Made by a program: the position numbers and the translations under genes. Below the pieces are notes generated by a model. The model was not told where the DNA came from, ran no database searches, and was given only the letters and a program-made list of their open reading frames with translations. A stretch of 64,000 bases of DNA from an uncultured Clostridia bacterium (GTDB taxonomy: Bacteria > Bacillota > Clostridia > TANB77 > CAG-508). Location of the stretch: contig CALXBY010000004.1 of the NCBI GenBank assembly GCA_944386675.1, forward strand, positions 17,875-81,874, in the 5' to 3' direction. This document shows, piece by piece, positions 24,136 to 32,057 of this stretch; the first letter of the stretch is position 1, and every line of letters begins with the position of its first letter.

Positions 24136-24810
24136 TTATTCTTCTTTATTTTTATATATTCTGTATGATATCACATAAGATATACTATACATAACAATCA
24201 TCAAAGCTACTAATAATAGTAATCCAAATTGATTTATAAAATTTTCTAGCATTTCCATATTGATATTAAGATTAGCTTTCATGATTAGGAAACCTGCTCC
24301 TGCTGTTATTACTATGATGATAAATAATAATATAAACATTTGAATTCTTCCTTTTTCTGCTCCCCATTTGAATATACTTGGAATTTGTATGGCTTGTATT
24401 AAAGAAATTCCAAACATTCCACCTATTGTTGTGGTAATTAAACTTTCATAATTAATATTTATCATATTTTCAGGTCTAATATAGTTCATAACATTTGCAA
24501 CTATGATAGTTAGCAATAAACCTAATATTCCACCTAAAATGGTTGCTCCTATTGCTAAAATAAATTTTTCTTTTACAATTTCTTTTCTATTAGTAGGCAA
24601 TGTTAAAATATATTTATTTGATTTTGCAATTTCATCGTAACTAAAAGTTGACAGTGCAATCATACCAACAATTGTGCATATGATAATAGAGCCCCAATTA
24701 ATGGCTTCTGTACCTACAATCACAATTTCACAAAACAAAACAATAATGATTAAAGATGCTTTGTAACTTGCTAAATTATATAAATCTTTTTTCAATAATC
24801 CCTTTATCAT
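24136..24810 (-). CDS. ABC-2 type permease
   Basis: 224 residues with six hydrophobic segments and the motif FSYDEIAKSNKYILTLPTNRKEIV-type loop after the second span, as in ABC2_membrane permeases of the YhcI kind. It starts 2 nt after the ATPase gene ends. The GntR regulator, ATPase and permease form one operon. The transported substrate is unknown; relatives answer to cell-envelope stress. Confidence 0.8.
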   Translation of the reverse strand: MIKGLLKKDLYNLASYKASLIIIVLFCEIVIVGTEAINWGSIIICTIVGMIALSTFSYDEIAKSNKYILTLPTNRKEIVKEKFILAIGATILGGILGLLLTIIVANVMNYIRPENMININYESLITTTIGGMFGISLIQAIQIPSIFKWGAEKGRIQMFILLFIIIVITAGAGFLIMKANLNINMEMLENFINQFGLLLLVALMIVMYSISYVISYRIYKNKEE

Positions 24811-24812
24811 AA

Positions 24813-25671
24813 CTATTTTTCCCCCTTAATGTAAAATAACATGATATCTTCAATAGATGGCTTATCAATGGTTGTTATATTATATTTTTTTCTGATAACA
24901 TTTTTATTGTCTGTCAATATCTCATACTGATATTTTTCTTTTTTATATTTTATATAATCCTTTTCATCTAATTTTAAAAAGTCTTCTTTACTACATTTTA
25001 TAATTCCATAATTTTCTAATAATTCATTTGTCGGTAAATGAAATAGCATTTTTCCTTTTTCAATAAATACAATATAATCTGATATATGTTCTAAATCTGT
25101 TGTAATATGTGTTGATAATAATATTGACCTTGTTTCATCTTCTTCTATATACTTTCTAAATATATCTAATATTTCATTTCTTACTACTGGATCTAGACCA
25201 CTTGTAGGCTCATCTAATATTAAAAGTTTGGGATTATGTGATATGGCTGTTGCAATTTTTAATTTCATCTTCATACCACTAGAAAAATCTTTTACCAACT
25301 TATTGCTTGGTAAATCAAATTGTTTCAACAAATTTATATATTTATTTTCATCCCAAGTTTTATAAACATCTTTCATGATAGAATTTATATGTTTTGCTGT
25401 TAAATATTCTGATAAAAAACTATCATCTAATACAACACCAATTTCTTCTTTTATTTCTTTTTCATGTTCCTTGCTATCTTTTCCAAATATGTTTATGGTT
25501 CCTTCTGCATTTGTTACATTTAATATAGATTTAATTGTTGTGGTTTTTCCTGCTCCGATTTTCTCCTATTAATCCTACAATGCAACCTTCTGGTACATTA
25601 AAGCTAATATTTTGTAGTTTAAAATCTTTATATGCTTTTGAAACATTTTGTAATTCAATATTATTTTTCAT
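24813..25671 (-). CDS. ABC transporter ATPase, +1 frameshift at CGG inside Walker A
   Basis: ATPase of 285 residues after correction. Zero frame reads MKNNIELQNVSKAYKD... to GLIGEN and then CGG (codon 39, 25555-25557), with a stop seven codons later. Dropping the C gives GENGAGKTTT, a perfect Walker A, and runs on through Walker B PKLLILDEPTSGLDP, signature FSSGMKMKL and switch LLSTHI. The span is exactly 3n+1. The start follows the GntR stop by 1 nt. Without the shift no ATPase is made, yet the rest of the gene is intact, which argues against simple decay. Confidence 0.85.
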
Positions 25672-25672
25672 A

Positions 25673-26050
25673 CTAAAAATCCCCCTCAAATATCATTTTA
25701 AATAATTCTTTTATTTCTTCTTCAGAAATATTGGATATTTTTGAAATATCATATATTTTTTCTATATAGTCTTGGATTTCTTTTAGTTTTTCTTCTCGAA
25801 TGAGTTCTAAATTTTTAGGAGCAACAAAACTTCCTTTTCCTTGAACTGTTTTTATGAATCCTGCTTGTTCTAGTTCATCATAAGCTCTTTTTACTGTTAA
25901 AAAGCTAATTTTTAAATCATTTGCTAAACTTCTTACAGATGGTAACATATCTTCTTCTTTTAGTTCATTGGAAAATATAGCTTGTTTTATCGCATTTTCT
26001 ATTTGTTCAAAAATGGGGATACTACTATTATTACTAATGATTATATTCAT
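25673..26050 (-). CDS. GntR-family regulator, YtrA type
   Basis: 125 residues. An N-terminal winged helix of GntR type (IFEQIENAIKQAIFSNELKE, LPSVRSLANDLKISFLTVKR, FIKTVQGKGSFVA) is followed by only a short helical tail. That short tail and position in front of an ABC operon define the YtrA subfamily, whose members repress their own transporter operon. Its stop lies 1 nt before the ATPase start. Confidence 0.88.
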   Translation of the reverse strand: MNIIISNNSSIPIFEQIENAIKQAIFSNELKEEDMLPSVRSLANDLKISFLTVKRAYDELEQAGFIKTVQGKGSFVAPKNLELIREEKLKEIQDYIEKIYDISKISNISEEEIKELFKMIFEGDF

Positions 26051-26086
26051 TTTCTTCTCCTTACTGTTATTATCTGTTATGGTATG

Positions 26087-26114
26087 ATTATAACACTTTA
26101 TAACAATATGTCAA
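26087..26114 (-). promoter_or_regulatory. Promoter of the GntR-ABC operon
   Basis: TTGACA (26109-26114) and TATAAT (26087-26092) with a 16-bp spacer. Two ATAACAG copies just downstream may be part of the operator. Confidence 0.7.
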
Positions 26115-26148
26115 TATATTTTCTAAATTTTTTCTATATAATAAAAAA

Positions 26149-26175
26149 GAGAATTATTGTTTTTTAATAATTCTC
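26149..26175 (-). terminator. Terminator of acyl-CoA synthetase copy 2
   Basis: A perfect 10-bp stem GAGAATTATT / AATAATTCTC with a 7-nt loop is followed by TTTTTT on the minus strand. Confidence 0.75.
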
Positions 26176-26185
26176 CCTTTATTAT

Positions 26186-27886
26186 CTATTCCTCTTCTAT
26201 TAACTCTAGATTTGCTTGTCTTTTTATTTTACCAGTTGTTGTTTTAATTAATGGTTCTTCTGAAACAATAATTCCCCTTATTGCTTTATACTTCGGCATA
26301 ACACTATTTACTTCTTTTATTTTTTCAGCTAACACTCTATAAATATCTTCTTTACTTTCTACCTTATATGCTTCTTTCATAATATCTTTATCAAATACAA
26401 TTTTTACATGTATTTTAATATTATCTTTATCATCTGTTTGTTGTTTTCCAAAAATAAAAGATTCTTTTACGCCTTCAATTTTATTAACTAATCCTTCCAT
26501 TTCCTCTGGATATATATTTTTACCATTTTTTAAAACAATCACACTTTTTCTTCTTCCACAAATAAATATATAACCATCTTCATCAATTCTAGCTAGATCT
26601 CCTGTGTGAAACCATCCATCTTCCATTACACTATCTGTTGCTTTTTTATTATTATAATATCCTAACATGACATTTGGACCTTTTACCACTAGTTCGCCTA
26701 CACCATCATCAGCTTCATCAATTCTTGCTTGAACATGTGGAATTGGTCTTCCAATAGACCCTACTCTATGATATTCATTTGTTTCTATTCCAATAATTGG
26801 AGATGTTTCTGTTAATCCATAGGCTTGACATAAATTAATTCCCCAATTTCTAAATGTTTCGATTACCTCTTTATCTAATGCTGCAGCTCCACTAATAAAT
26901 AACTTAATACATCCTCCATACATATCATGAATTTCTTTAAAAGCCTTTTTCTTCTCTTCCATAGATTTATCTTTGTATTCTTGCATCAATTTTTTCGTTT
27001 CTTCTATTTTGTCTTCTTTTTGAATCATTTTCCATATATTTTTATACATCATTTCATATATAGCAGGAACAAATGCAGCATACGTTATTTTATATTCATT
27101 TAAATTTTCCATTATATGTCTGATACCATCACAAAAAGACCTCTCTGCTCCTACATATAATGAAACTAACATACCAACTGTACATTCATATACATGATGT
27201 AATGGTAAGAATGATAGGATTCTATCATTTGAATCAACATCTACGACTGATGCATAATCCATTACATTTGAAACTAAATTCTTATGAGAAAGTGCAACAA
27301 CTTTTGATTTTGATGTTGTTCCTGATGTAAATAACATGATACGCATTTCTTCTGGATTTATCTTTGCATTGATATATTCTCTGTTTCCACTGTCTACCAT
27401 CTCTTTTCCTTTTTCTATTAACTCTTTTTCAGAATATATTCCTTCATCATGAATATCTATATCCATAGAAATTAAATGTTTTAATTTATTTTTTTCGCTA
27501 TATTTTATTTTTTTGATAGTTTCTTCATATTTTTTAGAATAAAATATAGCTTCTACTTCTGATCTTTCTATTACTTCTTCTAATTCATTTGCTGGTAATG
27601 ATTTATCCATTGGAACTACAATTCCTACTCCACATACAACTGATAAATAGGCAAGTTCCCATTCATATCTATTCTCTCCAATAACACCTATTCTTTTTCC
27701 CTTTAAGCCTAAACTAATTAGTGCAGTTCCTAAATAGTTTATCATATCTCTTATTTCATTATGAGTATAGGTTTTATATTGCCCTTTTCCTATTTTTATT
27801 TTATATCCTGGTTTATCTCCATATAACTCTCTTGTTTTATTTAACATATCTTTTAAGTCTGTTACTTCTAATATATCTTTTGCCAT
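26186..27886 (-). CDS. Long-chain acyl-CoA synthetase / AMP-binding ligase (copy 2)
   Basis: 566 residues, an intact adenylate-forming ligase. Motifs: MLFTSGTTSKSKVVALSHK, YGLTETSPI, GWFHTGDLARIDEDGYIFICGRRK, and the C-terminal KTTTGKIKR with the catalytic lysine. It has the same overall design as the gene at 2203-3948, including TSGTTSKSK and the low-complexity lysine-rich middle, but is clearly diverged. GGAGGAAAT precedes the ATG. It may serve fatty acid uptake or membrane lipid recycling; substrate unknown. Confidence 0.85.
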   Translation of the reverse strand: MAKDILEVTDLKDMLNKTRELYGDKPGYKIKIGKGQYKTYTHNEIRDMINYLGTALISLGLKGKRIGVIGENRYEWELAYLSVVCGVGIVVPMDKSLPANELEEVIERSEVEAIFYSKKYEETIKKIKYSEKNKLKHLISMDIDIHDEGIYSEKELIEKGKEMVDSGNREYINAKINPEEMRIMLFTSGTTSKSKVVALSHKNLVSNVMDYASVVDVDSNDRILSFLPLHHVYECTVGMLVSLYVGAERSFCDGIRHIMENLNEYKITYAAFVPAIYEMMYKNIWKMIQKEDKIEETKKLMQEYKDKSMEEKKKAFKEIHDMYGGCIKLFISGAAALDKEVIETFRNWGINLCQAYGLTETSPIIGIETNEYHRVGSIGRPIPHVQARIDEADDGVGELVVKGPNVMLGYYNNKKATDSVMEDGWFHTGDLARIDEDGYIFICGRRKSVIVLKNGKNIYPEEMEGLVNKIEGVKESFIFGKQQTDDKDNIKIHVKIVFDKDIMKEAYKVESKEDIYRVLAEKIKEVNSVMPKYKAIRGIIVSEEPLIKTTTGKIKRQANLELIEEE

Positions 27887-28002
27887 AGTTTTATTTCCTC
27901 CGTATATTTATTACTTTTCATTTTTGGTATTTTTTCTTGCCTATAATAGATTAATATAGATATGAAAAAAAGTCAAATGTTATTGTTAATTTTAAGAAAA
28001 AA

Positions 28003-28033
28003 TGTCGCATCAACAAACGAACCTAATGCGACA
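28003..28033 (-). terminator. Terminator after the lipoprotein-like remnant
   Basis: A perfect 8-bp stem TGTCGCAT / ATGCGACA with a 15-nt loop is followed by TTTTTT on the minus strand, directly after the stop codon at 28034-28036. Confidence 0.8.
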
Positions 28034-28559
28034 CTATAATTTAATCTCAAATTCATTTGAATATATATCCATATATCCATTATCATAAACTGGTTTTACT
28101 ATTCTATATGTTCCATTAGATAATTTTCCATAATACTGTTCTATATCTAATTTTAAAGTTAATTGATTATCTTCATTTACTTCATAAGCTATATCAATCA
28201 TCGTCAACTTCTATTGTAACATTTTCTGGACTACGACTAAATTCTTCATTTGATTTTAAATTTTCTTCAAATGTATTTTCATACGCTTTTCTTTCTTCCT
28301 CAAAGTCATTATAGTCCATAGACCAAGTGCCAATCTTAATATCATCAAATCCTGCTAATGTATTGAAATCTATAACTTTATATCCAAGTCCAAAATATTC
28401 TATTGTTCCTCCATCATTCATAATTCCTGCTGGATTTTGTATACAAAATATTGGCTTTTTCTGTTTTTGCACTCTGTTATAATCTACTACAAAAAATATA
28501 ATTCCTAAAATTACTATTACTCCTATGATACTAAAACATATTTTTAATCCCTTTTTCAT
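28034..28559 (-). pseudogene. Secreted/membrane-anchored protein with Ig-like domain, broken
   Basis: Two frames make up one damaged gene. The first (28194-28559) has an N-terminal membrane segment (GLKICFSIIGVIVILGIIFF) and PIFCIQNPAGIMNDGGTIEY, ending EVDDD-stop. The second (28034-28201) reads TLKLDIEQYYGKLSNGTYRI and NEFEIKL, the C-terminal strand region of an Ig-like domain found in such proteins. Roughly 100 residues of that domain are missing between them and the frame is lost. Deletion is the simplest cause. It lies next to the second small-peptide locus. Confidence 0.55.
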
Positions 28560-28576
28560 AAATCCCCCTATTTTCC

Positions 28577-28606
28577 TTGACTTTTTATTTATACATATAT
28601 TATAAT
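28577..28606 (+). promoter_or_regulatory. Promoter of the convergent small RNA, copy 2
   Basis: TTGACT (28577-28582) and TATAAT (28601-28606) with an 18-bp spacer. Confidence 0.75.
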
Positions 28607-28612
28607 AAATAT

Positions 28613-28706
28613 AGGAAATGACAATTCCACAAACGTGGTTTTGCCGAATTTAGTTGTAAAAAACTCACACCTAACTCGCCAAAGTTTACAGATGTGAGCT
28701 TTTTTT
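28613..28706 (+). ncRNA. Candidate antitoxin small RNA, copy 2
   Basis: The predicted transcript of about 94 nt begins with the same AGGAAATGAC...GTGGTTTTGCC leader as copy 1 and ends in an unrelated terminator hairpin. Its 3' end overlaps the stop codon of the convergent small peptide gene. Confidence 0.6.
28664..28706 (+). terminator. Terminator of the small RNA, copy 2
   Basis: The stem CTCACA / TGTGAG is extended by an A-run facing a T-run of seven. It occupies the same place as the copy 1 terminator but shares almost no sequence with it. Confidence 0.7.
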
Positions 28707-28818
28707 ATTTATGTAGTTGCTTATCAACCCAGTTCTTGTATAGAACTGTTGTCAAGGCAACGTTTAATGTTAAAGATAACATTAATGCTATTATTAAAAA
28801 TAGTATTTCTTTAACCAT
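28705..28818 (-). CDS. 37-residue hydrophobic peptide, type I toxin candidate (copy 2)
   Basis: MVKEILFLIIALMLS and the rest match copy 1 except Val4 to Glu and Ala24 to Thr. One membrane helix is followed by the basic tail KNWVDKQLHK. The ribosome site, leader frame, promoter and convergent small RNA are all conserved. It is a paralogue 5.5 kb from copy 1, in the same orientation, with only the terminator hairpin of the facing RNA replaced. Confidence 0.7.
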   Translation of the reverse strand: MVKEILFLIIALMLSLTLNVALTTVLYKNWVDKQLHK

Positions 28819-28885
28819 AAACATCACCACCCTTCCTACGAAGAATCGTAAAATTGGTGGCAAAACCACATCTGCTAACTATCAT
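28811..28885 (-). CDS. 24-codon leader frame overlapping the small peptide gene (copy 2)
   Basis: The same length and 8-nt overlap as in copy 1 (MIVSRCGFATNFTILRR...). Conservation of an open frame in both copies is weak evidence for translation, because the leader DNA itself is conserved. Confidence 0.35.
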   Translation of the reverse strand: MIVSRCGFATNFTILRRKGGDVYG

Positions 28886-28899
28886 TTCCTATGTTATTT

Positions 28900-28928
28900 A
28901 TTCTACAATATTCTTTTTATTTTGTCTA
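28900..28928 (-). promoter_or_regulatory. Promoter of the small peptide gene, copy 2
   Basis: TAGACA (28923-28928) and TAGAAT (28900-28905) with a 17-bp spacer. Confidence 0.7.
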
Positions 28929-29059
28929 CAAATTCCATTAAATTTATAGATATATTTTAACTTTCAAGACAAATCGCTATTTTTTATAAGAATTATAGTA
29001 TAAAGAGAAGAAAATTTTCAATGATTATCCGTCCTAGCTATTGTAATTTACTTTCACTT

Positions 29060-29587
29060 TTATATTTCATTAATTATTTTATCTAAACCAGAAAAATCAA
29101 TAAAATCCACTTTTTTATTATAAGTTTCTATCATTGCTCTATTTTCCGCTGTTTGCTTTTCATTTGGTACATTTTTAACTGCATTATAAAGCAATTTCAT
29201 CATAGTTTTGTGAACAAAATTTAATTTTGAATAATCAATTCCACCTCTTAAATGAAATATTTTTGCTTTTTCAAAAATTTCCTTTTGTATTTGACTTTTT
29301 ATGTTATTCCTTATATTATTTATATTTTTTTCATCTGTAGGATCTGACAATCCAATTGTAACCAATATAATTGTTTTGTTTGATATCTTATTTAATTTTT
29401 TTAGTGTTTTAGTCATTCCTAATACTCCACCTGCATACAATCCGCCTAAATAAATAATCTTATCATAATTATTTATTTCTTTCACATTTTCAAAAGAAAT
29501 TGCTTCTATATTAGTTCTTCTTGAAAGTTCTTTTGCATATTGTTTTGTTGTTCCATAATGAGAGCCATATATTATAATATTACTCAT
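29060..29587 (-). CDS. Flavodoxin-domain protein
   Basis: 175 residues. The FMN phosphate loop GSHYGTTKQYAKEL sits at residues 8-21 and YLGGLYAGGV is the second flavin contact. The length and C-terminal helical extension resemble HemG-like or protoporphyrinogen-oxidase-type flavodoxins used in anaerobes. Its electron partner is unknown. It stands alone with a normal ribosome site and follows the second small-peptide locus. Confidence 0.8.
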   Translation of the reverse strand: MSNIIIYGSHYGTTKQYAKELSRRTNIEAISFENVKEINNYDKIIYLGGLYAGGVLGMTKTLKKLNKISNKTIILVTIGLSDPTDEKNINNIRNNIKSQIQKEIFEKAKIFHLRGGIDYSKLNFVHKTMMKLLYNAVKNVPNEKQTAENRAMIETYNKKVDFIDFSGLDKIINEI

Positions 29588-29609
29588 AACAACCTCCGTA
29601 TTTTTATAT

Positions 29610-29765
29610 TTATTTTTTAAATACTAGAATTGCTTTTGCTCTTCCTGTAATTGACATGGTAACTAATTCATATCCATCTTGTAACATTTCATTTGCTTTT
29701 TCTTCTACTTTCTGAGCCATATCGTCTGCTTTTGGTGAATACTCTATAACAACTGTTTTATACAT
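29610..29765 (-). CDS. Conserved-looking 51-residue protein
   Basis: The short gene reads MYKTVVIEYSPKADDMAQKV, ... ANEMLQDGYELVTMS, ... AKAILVFKK-stop. A near-perfect AGGAGGTG site lies 5-6 nt upstream of the ATG. The pattern of a strand, a helix and two strands, with GYELV, resembles DUF4177-like small proteins. No function is known. It sits between the flavodoxin gene and the hydrolase gene on the same strand and may be co-transcribed. Confidence 0.7.
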   Translation of the reverse strand: MYKTVVIEYSPKADDMAQKVEEKANEMLQDGYELVTMSITGRAKAILVFKK

Positions 29766-29812
29766 TTTTCCACCTCCTAACCTATTACAAATTGTAATTT
29801 AATTTTCTTCTT

Positions 29813-30466
29813 TTATATATACTTTTTTATTATATTGTATATCTTTTCACTATGAACTATATAACTACTATGATTTTCTTTAGGTACTATTTCTAATGTA
29901 CTATTTTTTATATTATCTGCAATTAATCTAGTATGCTCTTCTTTTATAATATCTTTTTCTCCTGCTAAAACATAAGTAGGAATTTCTATTTTTCCTAGGT
30001 CTTGTATTGTTATATTAGGTTCTTGTATCATCATTTTTAGTATCTTATTTCTAGTAAAAAAATAAACTATTTTTGCTAATATAAGCATAGATTTAGGCAC
30101 TTCATTTGGATTTAAATTAGCTCCACTTATGATTAGTTTAGATAATAATTTTGGCTCTTTTATTGCAATTAATAATCCTATTATACCACCATCACTAAAT
30201 CCATAAAATATAGGTTTATTTATTTTCAATTTTTTTATAAACTCAATCATGTCTTCAGCCATCAAATTATATGATATTTTTTCTGTTTTTTCACTCTTTC
30301 CGTGACATCTACTGTCAATAGCATATACTTTATAATTATCTTTTAGCTTATTTATTAGCACATCAAATATTTGATGTGTTTCACCATTTCCATGTACTAA
30401 TATAATTGGCATTCCATTCCCATAGATTTCATAATATAAATTCACATTATTTGCATTAATATACAT
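29813..30466 (-). CDS. Alpha/beta hydrolase
   Basis: 217 residues. Oxyanion-hole motif HGNGE near residue 25, nucleophile elbow GFSDGG (Ser near residue 93), and catalytic His in ENHSSYIVHS near the C-terminus; the Asp is likely in GEKDII. The lid is short. It belongs to the broad family of small esterases and haloperoxidase-like hydrolases. Substrate unknown. Confidence 0.82.
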   Translation of the reverse strand: MYINANNVNLYYEIYGNGMPIILVHGNGETHQIFDVLINKLKDNYKVYAIDSRCHGKSEKTEKISYNLMAEDMIEFIKKLKINKPIFYGFSDGGIIGLLIAIKEPKLLSKLIISGANLNPNEVPKSMLILAKIVYFFTRNKILKMMIQEPNITIQDLGKIEIPTYVLAGEKDIIKEEHTRLIADNIKNSTLEIVPKENHSSYIVHSEKIYNIIKKYI

Positions 30467-30517
30467 TCTAATCTCCTCTACAAATTACCAAATTAATATT
30501 TGTCATTATACTATCAT

Positions 30518-30562
30518 AAAAAAGAGAATTATTCTACACTATACATATAAAATAATTCTCTT
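30518..30562. terminator. Hairpin terminator
   Basis: The stem AGAGAATTATT / AATAATTCTCT is followed by A/T runs. It is very similar to the hairpins at 9531-9577 and 33573-33617. Confidence 0.65.
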
Positions 30563-30596
30563 AACATTTTTCTTATATTTTATTTTTATTCTGGTT

Positions 30597-31529
30597 TTAT
30601 ATAAAACTGATTTGTTCATTTGCTATCTTCCAACTTTTCTGTTTTGCTTCTGTAATTTTATCTCCTGGTTCACTTCTTCCTATTAAAAATGGAGAATTGT
30701 CATCATGCTTCTTCATATTTTCTATTGCAAATTGCTTATTGGCATTTGCATAACAATATTTGCATAAATGTCCACAAGTATTGTATGCTCCTATGTCATT
30801 CCCCATTAAGCAATTACACTCTTGTCTTAAATTTTTTCTTTTTGGTGGTTGTAAAGTATTGTTTATAGCTTTTTCAATAATCTCTTGACTCATACAACCA
30901 TTACATTGTAATCCATATTGTGATAAATATGTTTTTTCACAGCAAGCATGAATGACCATCTCGTTTTCTTTTCCGATTTTGCTAAATGCTTTTGCAATTT
31001 CCATTTGCTCTTCTTTTGTTGGCGTCTTTATGTCTGGGGCATTTCTTTTTACTTTTTCATATACATCTAAAAAGCTAATCGTACAATTATGTGTATAGCC
31101 TTTTAATTCTTTTGCCATTTTTTCAAAACATTCTATATGTTTACTAACATCAAATCCATTTCCTATAAATATAGGGTCATATCTCCAACCAATAGAATCT
31201 ACACCAATATGATTTGATAATTTTTTAAAACCTTCAATTACTTTTGGTTTATCTGGTACATTTGGCTCAATATCTTTTCCGTAAGGGGTAATGGTTACAA
31301 ACCAGTATTGTTTATACATATCTAATTCATCTAAATAGGTAAGCATTGGCTCTGGATTTTTTGTACAAAATGCTAAACAATCTACAACCTCTGGCGATAA
31401 ATTGTATTTTGTTACTTGATTTGGATTATATGGATTTCTTACTAATACATATCCTTCTCGTATTCTATTCATAAGCCATTTGGCATAAAATGCTGGTATA
31501 TCTGTTCTACACCCTGTATTTATAATCAT
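30597..31529 (-). CDS. DUF1848 family protein
   Basis: 310 residues. MIINTGCRTDIPAFYAKWL at the start, NPYNPNQVTKY, and a cysteine cluster in CGHLCKYCYAN near the C-terminus are diagnostic of DUF1848. Other cysteines (HACCEKTYL, LQCNGCM) suggest one or two Fe-S clusters. The CxxxCxxC-like end resembles radical-SAM-type ligation, but the enzyme activity of the family is not established. It overlaps the next gene start by 4 nt. Confidence 0.8.
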   Translation of the reverse strand: MIINTGCRTDIPAFYAKWLMNRIREGYVLVRNPYNPNQVTKYNLSPEVVDCLAFCTKNPEPMLTYLDELDMYKQYWFVTITPYGKDIEPNVPDKPKVIEGFKKLSNHIGVDSIGWRYDPIFIGNGFDVSKHIECFEKMAKELKGYTHNCTISFLDVYEKVKRNAPDIKTPTKEEQMEIAKAFSKIGKENEMVIHACCEKTYLSQYGLQCNGCMSQEIIEKAINNTLQPPKRKNLRQECNCLMGNDIGAYNTCGHLCKYCYANANKQFAIENMKKHDDNSPFLIGRSEPGDKITEAKQKSWKIANEQISFI

Positions 31530-32005
31530 AATGATTTCTCCTTTAAATCTTCTATCATTTGCTTATCTAATAAATCAATATCATTAGCTATTTTCTTTCT
31601 CATTCCATTTATACAAATACATAAAATGATTATAATAGTATCTACAGCAATGTAATATCCCGCTTTACTATACCCTTTTTCCTCTATATAATTTTTTAAA
31701 TTATATAAATTATCATCAGAGAGTTCAATTTCTTCACCATTTTGATAATATAATGTAAATTCATAGTTATTAAAATCCATAAAAAATTGTATTTTTTTCA
31801 ATTGATTTATATCATATGTTTCATCATAATATTCACTGGTTTTTAACATATTTTCTATGAATTCTTTATTATTGTCATTTACATTTACAATACTTCTTCC
31901 TAATCCGCTAAATATATGATATCCATTATAGATTATCATTATAATTCCTATAGCAATGACTAGCATTAGCAATAATTCAAAAAACACAAATAATTTCCTT
32001 TTCAT
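31526..32005 (-). CDS. Two-span membrane protein of unknown function
   Basis: 159 residues. One span at the N-terminus (LFVFFELLLMLVIAIGIIMI) and one near residue 125 (YYIAVDTIIIILCICINGM) frame an external region of about 90 residues rich in Asn, Asp and Tyr. No family was recognised. It overlaps the DUF1848 gene by 4 nt, so they are translated together. Confidence 0.55.
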   Translation of the reverse strand: MKRKLFVFFELLLMLVIAIGIIMIIYNGYHIFSGLGRSIVNVNDNNKEFIENMLKTSEYYDETYDINQLKKIQFFMDFNNYEFTLYYQNGEEIELSDDNLYNLKNYIEEKGYSKAGYYIAVDTIIIILCICINGMRKKIANDIDLLDKQMIEDLKEKSL

Positions 32006-32057
32006 ATAAAACCCCTAAATTTTTTTGCATCATTTTATAATTCTCTATTCTTAAAAT

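Noticed and set aside
28694-28960. 88-codon plus-strand frame across the second small-peptide locus
   Set aside because: It is antisense to the conserved peptide gene and its promoter and lacks a ribosome site; copy 1 has no corresponding frame.
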